Below are positions 19,038 to 27,265 of a DNA stretch of 64,000 nucleotides, in pieces. Numbering within the stretch: position 1 is the first letter of the stretch; the number at the start of each line of letters is the position of its first letter. The position numbers were made by a program, and so were the translations under genes. Origin of the DNA: Candidatus Melainabacteria bacterium. GTDB taxonomy: Bacteria; Cyanobacteriota; Vampirovibrionia; Obscuribacterales; Obscuribacteraceae. The notes beneath the pieces are model-generated. The model saw only the letters and a program-made list of their open reading frames with translations, made no database searches and had not been told where the DNA came from. The stretch is taken from positions 248,001 to 312,000 of the forward strand of contig JAFKGK010000003.1 of assembly GCA_017307165.1 (NCBI GenBank), read 5' to 3'.

Positions 19038-20588
19038 CTAGTTTTCGACCTTGCTCCGTTCCATGTTTTGCACGATGTCCACGACTCGGAGAAAGGGTTT
19101 GAGATCACCTTGCGCATAGGTAAGGGAGAGCAATGATCTCCAGACTTCTATTTGTGCCACTGCATCTTCTACTTCTGCTTCGGCCAGGGCTTTTTCCGCC
19201 TGCGCCAGAGTCACCATATTTGTAAGGCCGGTAGCATACCGCTTGAGCACCTTGATCTCGCGTACTCGCGCTGCCTCTACCAGTAGTGGCGTCTCCTCTG
19301 CAACTTTGCGTGCTTGCATCAAATTGACTCTGGCGCGGGCGTCCTTTTTTTCGAGGATCTGCATGGCCAATTCAAAGTCGGCCTTGGCGGCCATTTCGTT
19401 GTTATAGGCCATCTTTTTTTGTTCTTTCAATGGAAAGTATTCCATGAATGGGAAGCTGAAAGATGCACCTACCATGTAGTTGAAGGCCTGGGGCAGAGCA
19501 CCGCCGGCGACAGGTCTGATTGGATTGACTCCGTCGTTGCTGCCCTTGCCCCAGACTGAGGAGTTGAGCCAGAGGTGGGGCCGCCAGGCTTTGTCGAGGA
19601 CTTTTTCCTTGGCCTTCCAGCGATTGATCTCGGCTGTCTTGAGCAGGGCGATAGGATGCTGCTTGAGGTCAAAGGGACCAATAGGTTTTAATTGATTTGG
19701 ACTGCGTATCAGTGGATCGGAAACGATATCTATGTCGTTAGCAGCAATCCCCATCTTTTCGGCTAGATTGACAAGGGTAAGGCGCGCGTTCTTTTCGGCT
19801 TTGATAAGGGTAATGCGGGCTTTTGAGACTTCGTAGTCCCAATCGGCTGCTTCGACTCCTGGTTTGAGGCCTTCGGCGACCAGGGTCTTTGCCCTGATAT
19901 TGGCTGCCTGCATATGCTCTAGAGCTGCGCGTGCTGCAATGATGATCTGCTTGGCAGCGACAGCCTCGAGAAAAGCTTCGGTGACATCAAAGGCTACGTC
20001 TAGCTTGGTCAAATTGAGATCGGCGCGTGCTGAACGGGCGTCTGCGTAGGCCAATTGGTCGTTGGCCTTGCGCAGGCCAAAGTCGACGAGCAGCCAGTTG
20101 AGGTTGGCGCCTTGCAAGTTGTTGACCAGAGGACGCATGCTCGATACTTGCGAGACCGGACCTGAGTCGATGGGCACAGTGTCAAAGCCTGACACATTGT
20201 TCATGACTGTCGACGCGACACGATTGGCTGTGATGGCTGATTCTTGTATATCTACGTTTAGGTTGGGCAAATACTGGGTCTTGGCCAGCGCGACATTGGC
20301 GATAGATGCACGCAATTTAAAGTGCTTTTGCGCTATAGAGGGATAATTGCGCAGGGCCGTTTCAACTGCTTCTTTGAGAGTGATGGCTTCGGTCGGTCTG
20401 ATAGGCTGAAACTGCAGATCCGGTACATTGATCTCGCGCCCAGCTGCAAATGCAAGACCATTCGAGGTCAGCGTATAAGCTTGCTGCAAGATGAGGAGCA
20501 TGACGAGCAAAGAGGCGCGCGCAAGGCGCACGCAAAAATCCCAAATGTAAGTAGAGTCGCTTGGCAAGTGACGCTCAACTCGCAGCAA
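19038..20588 (-). CDS. TolC-family outer-membrane efflux channel
   Basis: A 516-residue outer-membrane factor. After an N-terminal hydrophobic export signal (about 22-48), two repeats of the family pattern are visible: LKEAVETALRNYPSIAQ-like near residue 70 and the long amphipathic helices at about 180-290 and 400-500. These form the TolC-type alpha-barrel. The frame begins with TTG 20588, with an AGG upstream; an internal ATG near residue 30 would still leave a short signal. An outer membrane is implied, consistent with a diderm host. It is first in the RND operon and only 38 bases from a divergent gene, so their promoters must overlap. Confidence 0.88.
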   Translation of the reverse strand: MLRVERHLPSDSTYIWDFCVRLARASLLVMLLILQQAYTLTSNGLAFAAGREINVPDLQFQPIRPTEAITLKEAVETALRNYPSIAQKHFKLRASIANVALAKTQYLPNLNVDIQESAITANRVASTVMNNVSGFDTVPIDSGPVSQVSSMRPLVNNLQGANLNWLLVDFGLRKANDQLAYADARSARADLNLTKLDVAFDVTEAFLEAVAAKQIIIAARAALEHMQAANIRAKTLVAEGLKPGVEAADWDYEVSKARITLIKAEKNARLTLVNLAEKMGIAANDIDIVSDPLIRSPNQLKPIGPFDLKQHPIALLKTAEINRWKAKEKVLDKAWRPHLWLNSSVWGKGSNDGVNPIRPVAGGALPQAFNYMVGASFSFPFMEYFPLKEQKKMAYNNEMAAKADFELAMQILEKKDARARVNLMQARKVAEETPLLVEAARVREIKVLKRYATGLTNMVTLAQAEKALAEAEVEDAVAQIEVWRSLLSLTYAQGDLKPFLRVVDIVQNMERSKVEN

Positions 20589-20626
20589 ATATGTTAACCT
20601 GGCAAATTATATAACGTCATCAAGCG

Positions 20627-21382
20627 GTGTCGGGCTTGTTCAAGCGGTCTGTTTTTTTAATTTCACTCTCAGCGTATTCGTGCTTTGTGGCATGCTGGCC
20701 TGCCCTTGCCGACGATCAGGCCGCCTTTGACAAAAAGTACTATCAGTTTGGACAGGACCCGCTGATGGAGCCATTCTTTAGAGAAGGCATCTTTATTGAC
20801 GAGCTTGATCGCGACATGCAGCGTGAGAGGCGGGCATTGCGTTTGCGTCAACTTCGCAAACAGCAGAAGCTAGATGATGAGGCCGATGACGAGCGGAGTG
20901 CTGAAAAATTTACTGAGGATTTTGGTAGGGATTATCGTCAGGATTTTGTTGAAAAATTTGCTCCCGAAACCTTTGGCGATGATGATGACAAGCCGGATGC
21001 AATGCAAGCAGATGGTGGAGATATAGATAAAAAGACAAACAAAGATGAAAAAATAACTGTCGATCGTGATGACAGAGACCGCAGCGAGAGATGGCAAATG
21101 GGCGGCAGAAAGATCACCTTGCTCGATGATGGTGACGATGACGATCGCAGACATCTGGATGCTGACGACAAGCAAAAAGATCGTGGTGTCATCCGTGGTT
21201 CTTTGGGCGAGATCAAGGGGCCGATCCAGGAGATGCCCTGGGATTGGCTGCCCGACAAGTTTGATCCTCTGGATAACGGTGGCTTTTCAACTTCTCCAGA
21301 CAATGGCTCGCCTGTTCCCTATCGTCTAAATGGCCACCCAGACCTGGAAAGGGGCAGACCATGGGACAAAGATGGGGATTGA
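20627..21382 (+). CDS. Secreted, highly charged hypothetical protein
   Basis: A 251-residue protein beginning at GTG 20627 with a signal peptide (residues 1-28, ending PALA/DD). The mature part is extremely rich in Asp, Arg and Lys, with DDDD and DDDDDRR clusters and little hydrophobic core until the last 60 residues (IQEMPWDWLPDKFDP, then a Gly/Pro-rich end). I recognise no family. The Asp clusters could bind Ca2+ or other cations, which is only an inference. It is divergent from the RND operon and convergent with the TPR gene at 21407. Confidence 0.6.
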   Translation: MSGLFKRSVFLISLSAYSCFVACWPALADDQAAFDKKYYQFGQDPLMEPFFREGIFIDELDRDMQRERRALRLRQLRKQQKLDDEADDERSAEKFTEDFGRDYRQDFVEKFAPETFGDDDDKPDAMQADGGDIDKKTNKDEKITVDRDDRDRSERWQMGGRKITLLDDGDDDDRRHLDADDKQKDRGVIRGSLGEIKGPIQEMPWDWLPDKFDPLDNGGFSTSPDNGSPVPYRLNGHPDLERGRPWDKDGD

Positions 21383-21406
21383 GGTCTGATCATAAACAGA
21401 GGCTGG

Positions 21407-22813
21407 CTATTTGTTAAATAGCAATCGCCTGCCAGCCACATCGGTAATGATAGTCTGGCTGGCGGCTGAGATCTCGCTCAGGCGCCTGTCATCTGGTCTG
21501 TAGCCCAAGCCCAATAGGACTTTTTTATAGTCTTTGAGGCAGGAGGCAAAGAGTAGATTGTCTTGCCCTATAGATGCATCGAGAGCTACTACAGCCCAGG
21601 CATATGCGCGTGATGCCTCAGGTAGACGGCCCTGGCAATAGGAGATAAAGGCATAATCGATCAAGTGCTGGGCCAGGTCTAGGGTTTTTGCATTGCGAGG
21701 CAGGCGGGGCCACTGACTATCAGGGCGAGTCAGATCGAGAGGATTTGCTTTATTGGTCAGATTTTGCGCACTCGTGGCCTCCACCATATCGATGATTTGT
21801 TGCAGGCTGGCTGTCGCTGCATCATCTGCACCATATGTAGAGGCATAGATCTGCCTGGCTCGTTGCAATAGTGGCAGTGCCTGGTCGTATTTAGATTGAC
21901 CTATATAGATGGCTGCCAGGCCCTTCAGATCACGAGCGACGCTCGGATGATCGGGGCCCAGGCTCTTGATGTCGATTGCGATCATGCGCTCGTAAAAATC
22001 GACGCCTCTAGTTTTGGTATTAGCAATCTTGTCGGATCTTTGCATTTTTGCAAGATCATCTTTTAATAGCTCTTTATTAAAGGACGATGCCAGGATCTTG
22101 CGTGGAATCTCGGCTCTCAGAGCCAGATCCGTGCGATCGGAGATTAGATCGATCAGATCGTCGTATTGGTCGCGAGTCAAGGCCTCTTGTGACATGTATT
22201 GATCGAGGGCCTGGTCAAAATGATTGGTCGCCAGGGCTCGATCGTCATATCTAAAAGCTATCCGTCCAGATTGATGAAGGGCTAGAGCCAGCTTTGTCGA
22301 GGCCTCAGGCAGGTGCCTGCGTGCTATATCAATGGCTCTGTCTATGGTCTTGCGGGCTTTTTTGTATTCTCCGTCCATCTCAAGAACCAGGGCCGCGGCG
22401 AGTAGATCATCCAAAAGCCTTGCATCGGTCTTGCCAAAGGCTCGACTCTGGTTTTTTATGGCTTTTTTGTATAGGGGGATGCCATCCTCTGTGATGTCTT
22501 CGCGACAGAGAGTGTAAGCCAGACGGCCCTGGCAGATGGCGATGTCTTCAGCCTTGCCGGATTGCTTATTGACCGCTAGCAGTGCCTGTCTAAAGCATTC
22601 TTCTGCTTCTTGGAGTGAACCCAAGTCGAGTAATTTGTCTCCGTCCACAACAAGGGTGCGCCAGTCAAAAGCCAGAGTTTTGTTTTTGGACTGGTTTTTA
22701 GATGAGGCACGGACCTCTGATAAATCTGAGCACAACAAGGTAGGCAAGACGGTGCCGGCTAGCGCCAGTACGCATGCATAAGCCATAGCTCTGGATCTAT
22801 TGATATTGGCCAT
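21407..22813 (-). CDS. Secreted TPR protein (kinesin-light-chain-like)
   Basis: A 468-residue protein with an N-terminal signal (about 1-35, MANINRSRAMAYACVLALAG). TPR units are seen at about 60-200 (LLDLGSLQEAEECFRQAL) and at about 270-345 (LGPDHPSVARDLKGLA, then YDQALPLLQRARQIY). The layout and repeat wording parallel the protein at 13052-14584, so the two are probably paralogs. It stands alone on the minus strand, convergent with the charged secreted protein and 23 bases downstream of the methyltransferase gene. No catalytic motif is visible; an envelope-side protein-interaction role is a guess. Confidence 0.75.
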   Translation of the reverse strand: MANINRSRAMAYACVLALAGTVLPTLLCSDLSEVRASSKNQSKNKTLAFDWRTLVVDGDKLLDLGSLQEAEECFRQALLAVNKQSGKAEDIAICQGRLAYTLCREDITEDGIPLYKKAIKNQSRAFGKTDARLLDDLLAAALVLEMDGEYKKARKTIDRAIDIARRHLPEASTKLALALHQSGRIAFRYDDRALATNHFDQALDQYMSQEALTRDQYDDLIDLISDRTDLALRAEIPRKILASSFNKELLKDDLAKMQRSDKIANTKTRGVDFYERMIAIDIKSLGPDHPSVARDLKGLAAIYIGQSKYDQALPLLQRARQIYASTYGADDAATASLQQIIDMVEATSAQNLTNKANPLDLTRPDSQWPRLPRNAKTLDLAQHLIDYAFISYCQGRLPEASRAYAWAVVALDASIGQDNLLFASCLKDYKKVLLGLGYRPDDRRLSEISAASQTIITDVAGRRLLFNK

Positions 22814-22836
22814 GGCATGAGGATAGCATAGATTTG

Positions 22837-24348
22837 CTAAGAGCCGCTCTTGCGTCCAGTGTAGTTGAGCTGGGTCGATTGCCAGAGTACTTTGCGTCCG
22901 TTCATTTCTATTTCTTCTTTATATGCAAAAGTGCCAAAGTGCATGGTCTCGAGTGATGATAAGCAGGTGGAGATTAGATCCTTGACTTGCTTTTCTGTCA
23001 GAGGCGTCTCCACATAAGTCGGCACCAATTCGTCTGTTATCACATCTCTGACATTGCGATCGGTGGTCATTTCAAGACGCAACACTCCTCCTGGCTTGAG
23101 CGATGCCACCAGGCTGTCGAGTACTCTGGATATGGCATCCTTACTGGAGCAGTGCTCCAGACATGAAATAGCCAGAGCCAGATCGTAAGTTTCAGGCTCC
23201 ACTGACAGATCGTCATTATTGGCGACACGGGCGTCGATGATGTGCTCGACATCATATGTGATGGCATTACTCTTGAGGATCTCGATCGACTCCGGCAATA
23301 CATCCAGGCAGACCACTTTTGCATTTGCTCGCGGTCCCATCTGCTTTTCAATTTGCATAGCCATAGCAATAGAGTTACGGCCTACACCTGCTCCCAGGTC
23401 TATGACCTTAAACACTCCCTTTGGCTTATTACCGAGGAGTTCTTCGAGCACCTGCATGGAGTCGCCATCCGGCTTGGCAAGCCAGGAACCTTGCTCAAAT
23501 AGCTTGTGCTTGGTGTAATAATCCCGATGGTATTTTTCGGTTTCTTGCCTGGCTTTGGCCAAAATAGGATTTTGCTTGGGGTCGTCGAGTTTATCGGTCA
23601 CGTACAATATACCTCTGGTTTTGAGGGCAATATGATTGCCCCAGCGGAAATTTTGGATGAGATGCCGCAAGTGCCCTTTTTGCTTCTCGTTGAGATTGGT
23701 TTGGTACCAATTGGCAAAAGCAAAGACAAAGGCTTCAGCGGTCACGCCGCAATCTGGAAAGACAAAAGAAAAATCGTGACTGGCATAGGGCAGGGGGTGC
23801 TTTTCAAAATAATGAAAGACTCTGGTCAAAGATTCTTCGTAAAAATCAGCGACGTTAAACTCTTTGTCGCGTGATGCGACAAAATGTCTGGCGATCTTAT
23901 CGTAGTCGCAGTCTCCCAGTAAGGCAAAGACAAATAGTCGGCCATTAGGCTTGAGAACGCGCCGAGCCTCTTTGAGTGCCAGCTCCTTATCCGGAAGCAT
24001 GTGCAGCATCCATGGCATGATGACTGTATCGAAGGTTTCGTCTTGAAAGGCCAGATTTTCTGCTGACATGGGGATAAAGACTGCGTTTCTTATACATGTA
24101 CGCAAGGCATAATCGTTGGCAAAATCTATCAGTCGCTCTTCTAGATCTATACCAGTGGTGTGCGCTGCGTGATCGCAGAGTCTAAAACTAAGTCGACCGT
24201 CACCACACCCTATCTCCAGTACTTTTTGCCCATCTATGGCTCCGAGAGAACGCATGAGAGAGACCTCGGCACCTGATGTAGCAAAAAAATTGCTCCATAG
24301 ACGCATCTGCTGCAGATAGTCTCTCTCTTGTCGCCTGTAGATAGCCAT
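22837..24348 (-). CDS. Double-domain SAM-dependent methyltransferase
   Basis: A 503-residue protein with two class I methyltransferase folds. The first has SAM motif I VLEIGCGDGRLSF near residues 44-56 and motif IV-like FDTVIMPWMLHML near 106-118. The second has motif I VIDLGAGVGRNSIAMA near 315-330 and YDLALAISCLEHC near 384-396. Both glycine-rich loops look intact, so both halves may bind SAM. The substrate is unknown. A terminator-like hairpin (24382-24405) separates it from the adjoining Fur/CooC cluster on the same strand. It could be a tailoring enzyme for that cluster or an unrelated neighbour. The fusion of two methyltransferases is uncommon. Confidence 0.82.
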   Translation of the reverse strand: MAIYRRQERDYLQQMRLWSNFFATSGAEVSLMRSLGAIDGQKVLEIGCGDGRLSFRLCDHAAHTTGIDLEERLIDFANDYALRTCIRNAVFIPMSAENLAFQDETFDTVIMPWMLHMLPDKELALKEARRVLKPNGRLFVFALLGDCDYDKIARHFVASRDKEFNVADFYEESLTRVFHYFEKHPLPYASHDFSFVFPDCGVTAEAFVFAFANWYQTNLNEKQKGHLRHLIQNFRWGNHIALKTRGILYVTDKLDDPKQNPILAKARQETEKYHRDYYTKHKLFEQGSWLAKPDGDSMQVLEELLGNKPKGVFKVIDLGAGVGRNSIAMAMQIEKQMGPRANAKVVCLDVLPESIEILKSNAITYDVEHIIDARVANNDDLSVEPETYDLALAISCLEHCSSKDAISRVLDSLVASLKPGGVLRLEMTTDRNVRDVITDELVPTYVETPLTEKQVKDLISTCLSSLETMHFGTFAYKEEIEMNGRKVLWQSTQLNYTGRKSGS

Positions 24349-24381
24349 GGCTCTCGCTATTGTCTAGACTCTGACAGATAA

Positions 24382-24405
24382 AAGCGGCCCCTTACGAGGC
24401 CGCTT
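24382..24405 (-). terminator. Hairpin terminator ending the Fur/CooC operon
   Basis: Arms AAGCGGCC (24382-24389) and GGCCGCTT (24398-24405) pair over 8 bp around an 8-base loop. Reading the minus strand, the stem is followed by TTATC; reading the plus strand, by GTTTGTTTTA. It lies 13 bases after the stop of the CooC-like gene and before the methyltransferase gene, so it should end the long minus-strand operon. Confidence 0.7.
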
Positions 24406-24417
24406 GTTTGTTTTAGA

Positions 24418-25404
24418 TCAGACCAATGCTGCTTTTTTTTCTTTTATGTCAGACAGGCCACGGGCAGCCAGTGCTTTTTCGTAGGTAAAATCACTGTCGA
24501 TCCCAGTGTAGAGGTCTTGTTTGTAATAGTCGTTGTACCAGCGCTCGCAATCCCATTTGAAGGTCTTGTTGAGCAGTGCCTGGTAGGCGGACCAATTGCG
24601 TTTATGCTCCTTCCAGACTTTGTAGACATTGTCGAAGGTGGCTTCTTGTTCTTTCAAGAAATCATTGATGGCCTCGTCCTCGCCTTGCTCAAAGCGCTTG
24701 AGATTACGCGAGAATGGGATGGAACCCAGGTATCTTTCCTTGCCTACGCGGCCCTGTATGTACTCTGCATCCTCGTCGCCATCTACCTTGTTGCCCACGA
24801 CATAAGTGCGATCGACAAACTGAGGAGCAATCTGCGCAAAATCGAGAAATACTTGAGTCGATTTTTCGGTAGGCTCGAGCACCATGACATTGATGTCATA
24901 AGCAAATGAGAGGGAGGTGGCGACATTGTCGGTACCGGCTGTGGTGTCGGCGACAATGAGGTCATCCGGAGTATCCAGCATGTGATGAAAAATCCCGGCC
25001 AGACTCTTGAGCTTTTCGTGGTAGCAGGTGCCGCCGACATCTTCTTTTTGGTAGGTGCCTACGGTCAAAAGAGCGATATTGTCCTCATACATGGCATACT
25101 GTTTGACAAACTCGTCATTGCGATCGGCAGTGATAAAGTTTGACTTGAGCGATGGTGGGGTGGTGCCAATCATGGGGCGATCGCCCAGATCGCTTCTCTC
25201 GCCGCGCAGATAGTCGACGACGCTATCAAAATGAAGACCAAGCTGTTTGCACTCGCCCTTGAGATTGAGAGCACTCTTAAGGTGTGCGTTGAGATCGGCA
25301 TCCACGGCCAGTACGAAAGGATGACGCTTGGCGAGATACTTGATAAATCCTGCAGAAGTGGTGGTTTTACCGGCACCACCCTTGCCCAAAAATGCAATCC
25401 TCAT
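24418..25404 (-). CDS. CooC/MinD-like P-loop ATPase, copy 1
   Basis: A 328-residue soluble ATPase. It opens with MRIAFLGKGGAGKTT, a deviant Walker A (KGGxGKTT, signature Lys 8 and catalytic Lys 13) of the MinD/ParA/CooC group. It continues with AVDADLNAH (the switch I DxD) and VADTTAGTDN (Walker B/switch II). CooC proteins insert nickel into CO dehydrogenase, and others mature metalloenzymes. No such enzyme is adjacent here. The protein is clearly paralogous to the one at 33178-34161 (shared blocks: GTTPPS, LLTVGTY, DVGG.CYH, SLSFAYD, EPT.KSTQV). It starts 11 bases after fur, with an AGGAGA ribosome site, and is the last gene of the operon. Confidence 0.8.
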   Translation of the reverse strand: MRIAFLGKGGAGKTTTSAGFIKYLAKRHPFVLAVDADLNAHLKSALNLKGECKQLGLHFDSVVDYLRGERSDLGDRPMIGTTPPSLKSNFITADRNDEFVKQYAMYEDNIALLTVGTYQKEDVGGTCYHEKLKSLAGIFHHMLDTPDDLIVADTTAGTDNVATSLSFAYDINVMVLEPTEKSTQVFLDFAQIAPQFVDRTYVVGNKVDGDEDAEYIQGRVGKERYLGSIPFSRNLKRFEQGEDEAINDFLKEQEATFDNVYKVWKEHKRNWSAYQALLNKTFKWDCERWYNDYYKQDLYTGIDSDFTYEKALAARGLSDIKEKKAALV

Positions 25405-25415
25405 TATTTCTCCTT

Positions 25416-25889
25416 TTAACTATGCGATAAAGCTATATATTTTGTTGGGTTTTGATTTTGCAGACAGCCTCCGCAGAGGCCAAAGAGCTGCAATACATGC
25501 GATTGCAGCTTAAATCCGTACTCAGCCTCTACAGCTGTTTCTAGTTTGGAGATCAGGCAGTCCTTCTCCTTGAGCATGATTTGCTCATTGCATTGCTTGC
25601 AGACCAGATGATGGTGATGCTCGCCGGGATTGACCAATTGGTAACGCTTTTCGTTGTCGCCGATATGATTGAGATGGACTTGTTGGATGTAGCCCATGCG
25701 CTCGAGTAGATCTAAAGAACGGTAGATAGTCGTAAGACCCGGGGCCTGATCTCCATCTGTCATTTGCATACCAATGCGCAGCTCTTTGGCAGTCATCATG
25801 CTGCGCGATTGGCTGAGTGCGCCAAGGGTACGTTTTGCGCCCTTGGGCAAGGTATTGCCTTTGCCGTGCAGTTTGCTGATCAGCGCCAC
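25416..25889 (-). CDS. Fur-family metal-responsive repressor
   Basis: A 157-residue Fur-type regulator. The winged-helix N-terminus carries TIYRSLDLLERMGYIQQ (recognition helix, TxYRxLxxLxxxGli). Then comes HHHHLVCKQCNE (metal ligands and the first CxxC) and CGGC near the C-terminus (second CxxC, structural zinc). Start is GTG 25889: AGGAGA lies 6 bases upstream and the GTG overlaps the TAG of the preceding gene by one base. A longer open frame upstream runs antiparallel to no known domain and is not needed. Fur, Zur, Mur and PerR cannot be separated by eye. Position inside the cluster implies metal control of it, probably through the dyad near 36912-36939. Confidence 0.9.
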   Translation of the reverse strand: MALISKLHGKGNTLPKGAKRTLGALSQSRSMMTAKELRIGMQMTDGDQAPGLTTIYRSLDLLERMGYIQQVHLNHIGDNEKRYQLVNPGEHHHHLVCKQCNEQIMLKEKDCLISKLETAVEAEYGFKLQSHVLQLFGLCGGCLQNQNPTKYIALSHS

Positions 25890-27265
25890 TATCTGTCTCC
25901 TGCCGGGTGATGTTGCGCCAGGTCTTTTTTGATGCGAGCTATTAGAGCTCCCGAGAGATTGAGCGGATATCCGTAGATTTTGACCACCGACTCTGTGTCT
26001 CCTGGCAGTGCATTGGCAGTCAGCACTCTTGATGCAATATATTGCATGATAAGGACATCGTAAAATTTGTCGGTATCTGCATCTGATTTTTGATATCCGT
26101 ACAAAGGCACCAGGCCCATGAAGGCAAAGCCACGCTCTTTTAAGGCCAGCACCAGATCGATGCATTCTTTTTGATTGGCTGGTATGCGGACTTGTATGTA
26201 TCTTTTGCCCTTGTCTAATACCGCCTGGATAGCTGCATCCAGCTCATCGGCATCAAAGACAAATTCTGGTTTGTAGTCGATATAGCTGTGGCCAAACCCA
26301 TCTTTGTATTGGATCTCGAGATTGATGGCAGGGCGCTTTGAGGCTTTTTCGCTCTCTGATCTTGCCTGATCATAGGCCTCTAGATTGTTGACGGCTTTAA
26401 GACTGCCAGAGTTCAAATCACGTTCTGTGACAAAAATCCTATCGCATACGTCTTCAAACTGAAAAACAATAGCGCTGGCTAGATCGAGATAATCAGAAGG
26501 CACATAGATGGTTCTTTCTCTAAGGATCTCGGCGACGAGTGCAAGATCGCTCTCGGTGAGCTTTTGGATCAAATGTGGTTGAGTCCGAGCCTGGTGGGCG
26601 AGGAGGGCAGGCACCACATCTGCCACCGTGCTACCAAGACGTCTACCGAGTGAAGCTCTGTATTGCTTGATCAAAGGTACCAGTCGCCCTTGCAAACGGC
26701 TGACCCAAAGGACTGATTCGGGATGGTCTTTAAAAAACACATGAGGATAGTGGCAAAAAGCAAAACCGCAGATCTTATCCAGTCCAGCATGAAAATGCGC
26801 GGCCTGGCTGGCGATAGAGTGCGTGACCAGCTCGGTAGTATTGATGCGCAGGGGTTCTTCGTTGGCCATGTCACTGAGGCCCTCGACCAGGCGGGAGCCT
26901 ACAGACAATCCACGTCTGGATCGTTTGACAGCCATGCTATTAAATTCGATGTGATATGGGCTCAAAAAATCCATGACCATGGCACCCAATAGCTCGCCAT
27001 CTTTAAAGCGCGCCACGCCAAGGATTCGTTCTCCAGCTCTGAGTGTTGACTCCACTCCTTGAGCCGTGAATAGATCAGGATCAGGGTAATTTTCCATGCC
27101 CTCGCCACCAAGCCCTGCTGGCCCCAGAGCCTCCTCGTACATCTTGGCTATAGCCTCAGCATGGGTCTGGGCATGAGCTAGGCCAGCTCTAAAAACCTCG
27201 ATGTCGGACTGGGGTTCGTCGCTCACATAAGCCGGTGTATTCTGATTTTTGCCGGTCAGGATCAT
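25889..27265 (-). CDS. GNAT-like acyltransferase/hypothetical protein of the cluster
   Basis: A 458-residue protein. The N-terminal third fits a GNAT fold: GVARFKDGELLGAMVM as central strands, then FNSMAVKRSRRGLSVGSRLVEGL, which resembles the acyl-CoA pyrophosphate loop (R/Q-x-x-G-x-G/A). The remainder (about 200-458) is not recognisable, apart from another possible GNAT-like half near the end (DLVLALKERGFAFMGLVPLYG). A two-GNAT arrangement is therefore possible. ATG 27265 overlaps the stop of the flavoenzyme gene as ATGA, preceded by GGAGA; the longer frame upstream lies wholly inside that gene. Transfer of an acyl group onto the cluster product is an inference. Confidence 0.65.
   Translation of the reverse strand: MILTGKNQNTPAYVSDEPQSDIEVFRAGLAHAQTHAEAIAKMYEEALGPAGLGGEGMENYPDPDLFTAQGVESTLRAGERILGVARFKDGELLGAMVMDFLSPYHIEFNSMAVKRSRRGLSVGSRLVEGLSDMANEEPLRINTTELVTHSIASQAAHFHAGLDKICGFAFCHYPHVFFKDHPESVLWVSRLQGRLVPLIKQYRASLGRRLGSTVADVVPALLAHQARTQPHLIQKLTESDLALVAEILRERTIYVPSDYLDLASAIVFQFEDVCDRIFVTERDLNSGSLKAVNNLEAYDQARSESEKASKRPAINLEIQYKDGFGHSYIDYKPEFVFDADELDAAIQAVLDKGKRYIQVRIPANQKECIDLVLALKERGFAFMGLVPLYGYQKSDADTDKFYDVLIMQYIASRVLTANALPGDTESVVKIYGYPLNLSGALIARIKKDLAQHHPAGDR

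Noticed and set aside
21395..21425. Small hairpin at the convergent ends of the charged protein and TPR gene as a terminator
   Set aside because: The stem is short and AT-rich, overlaps the stop codon, and has no T-run.
25890..26165. An N-terminal extension of Fur by 92 codons
   Set aside because: It lies within the GNAT-like gene, and GTG 25889 has a well-placed AGGAGA and gives the normal Fur length.
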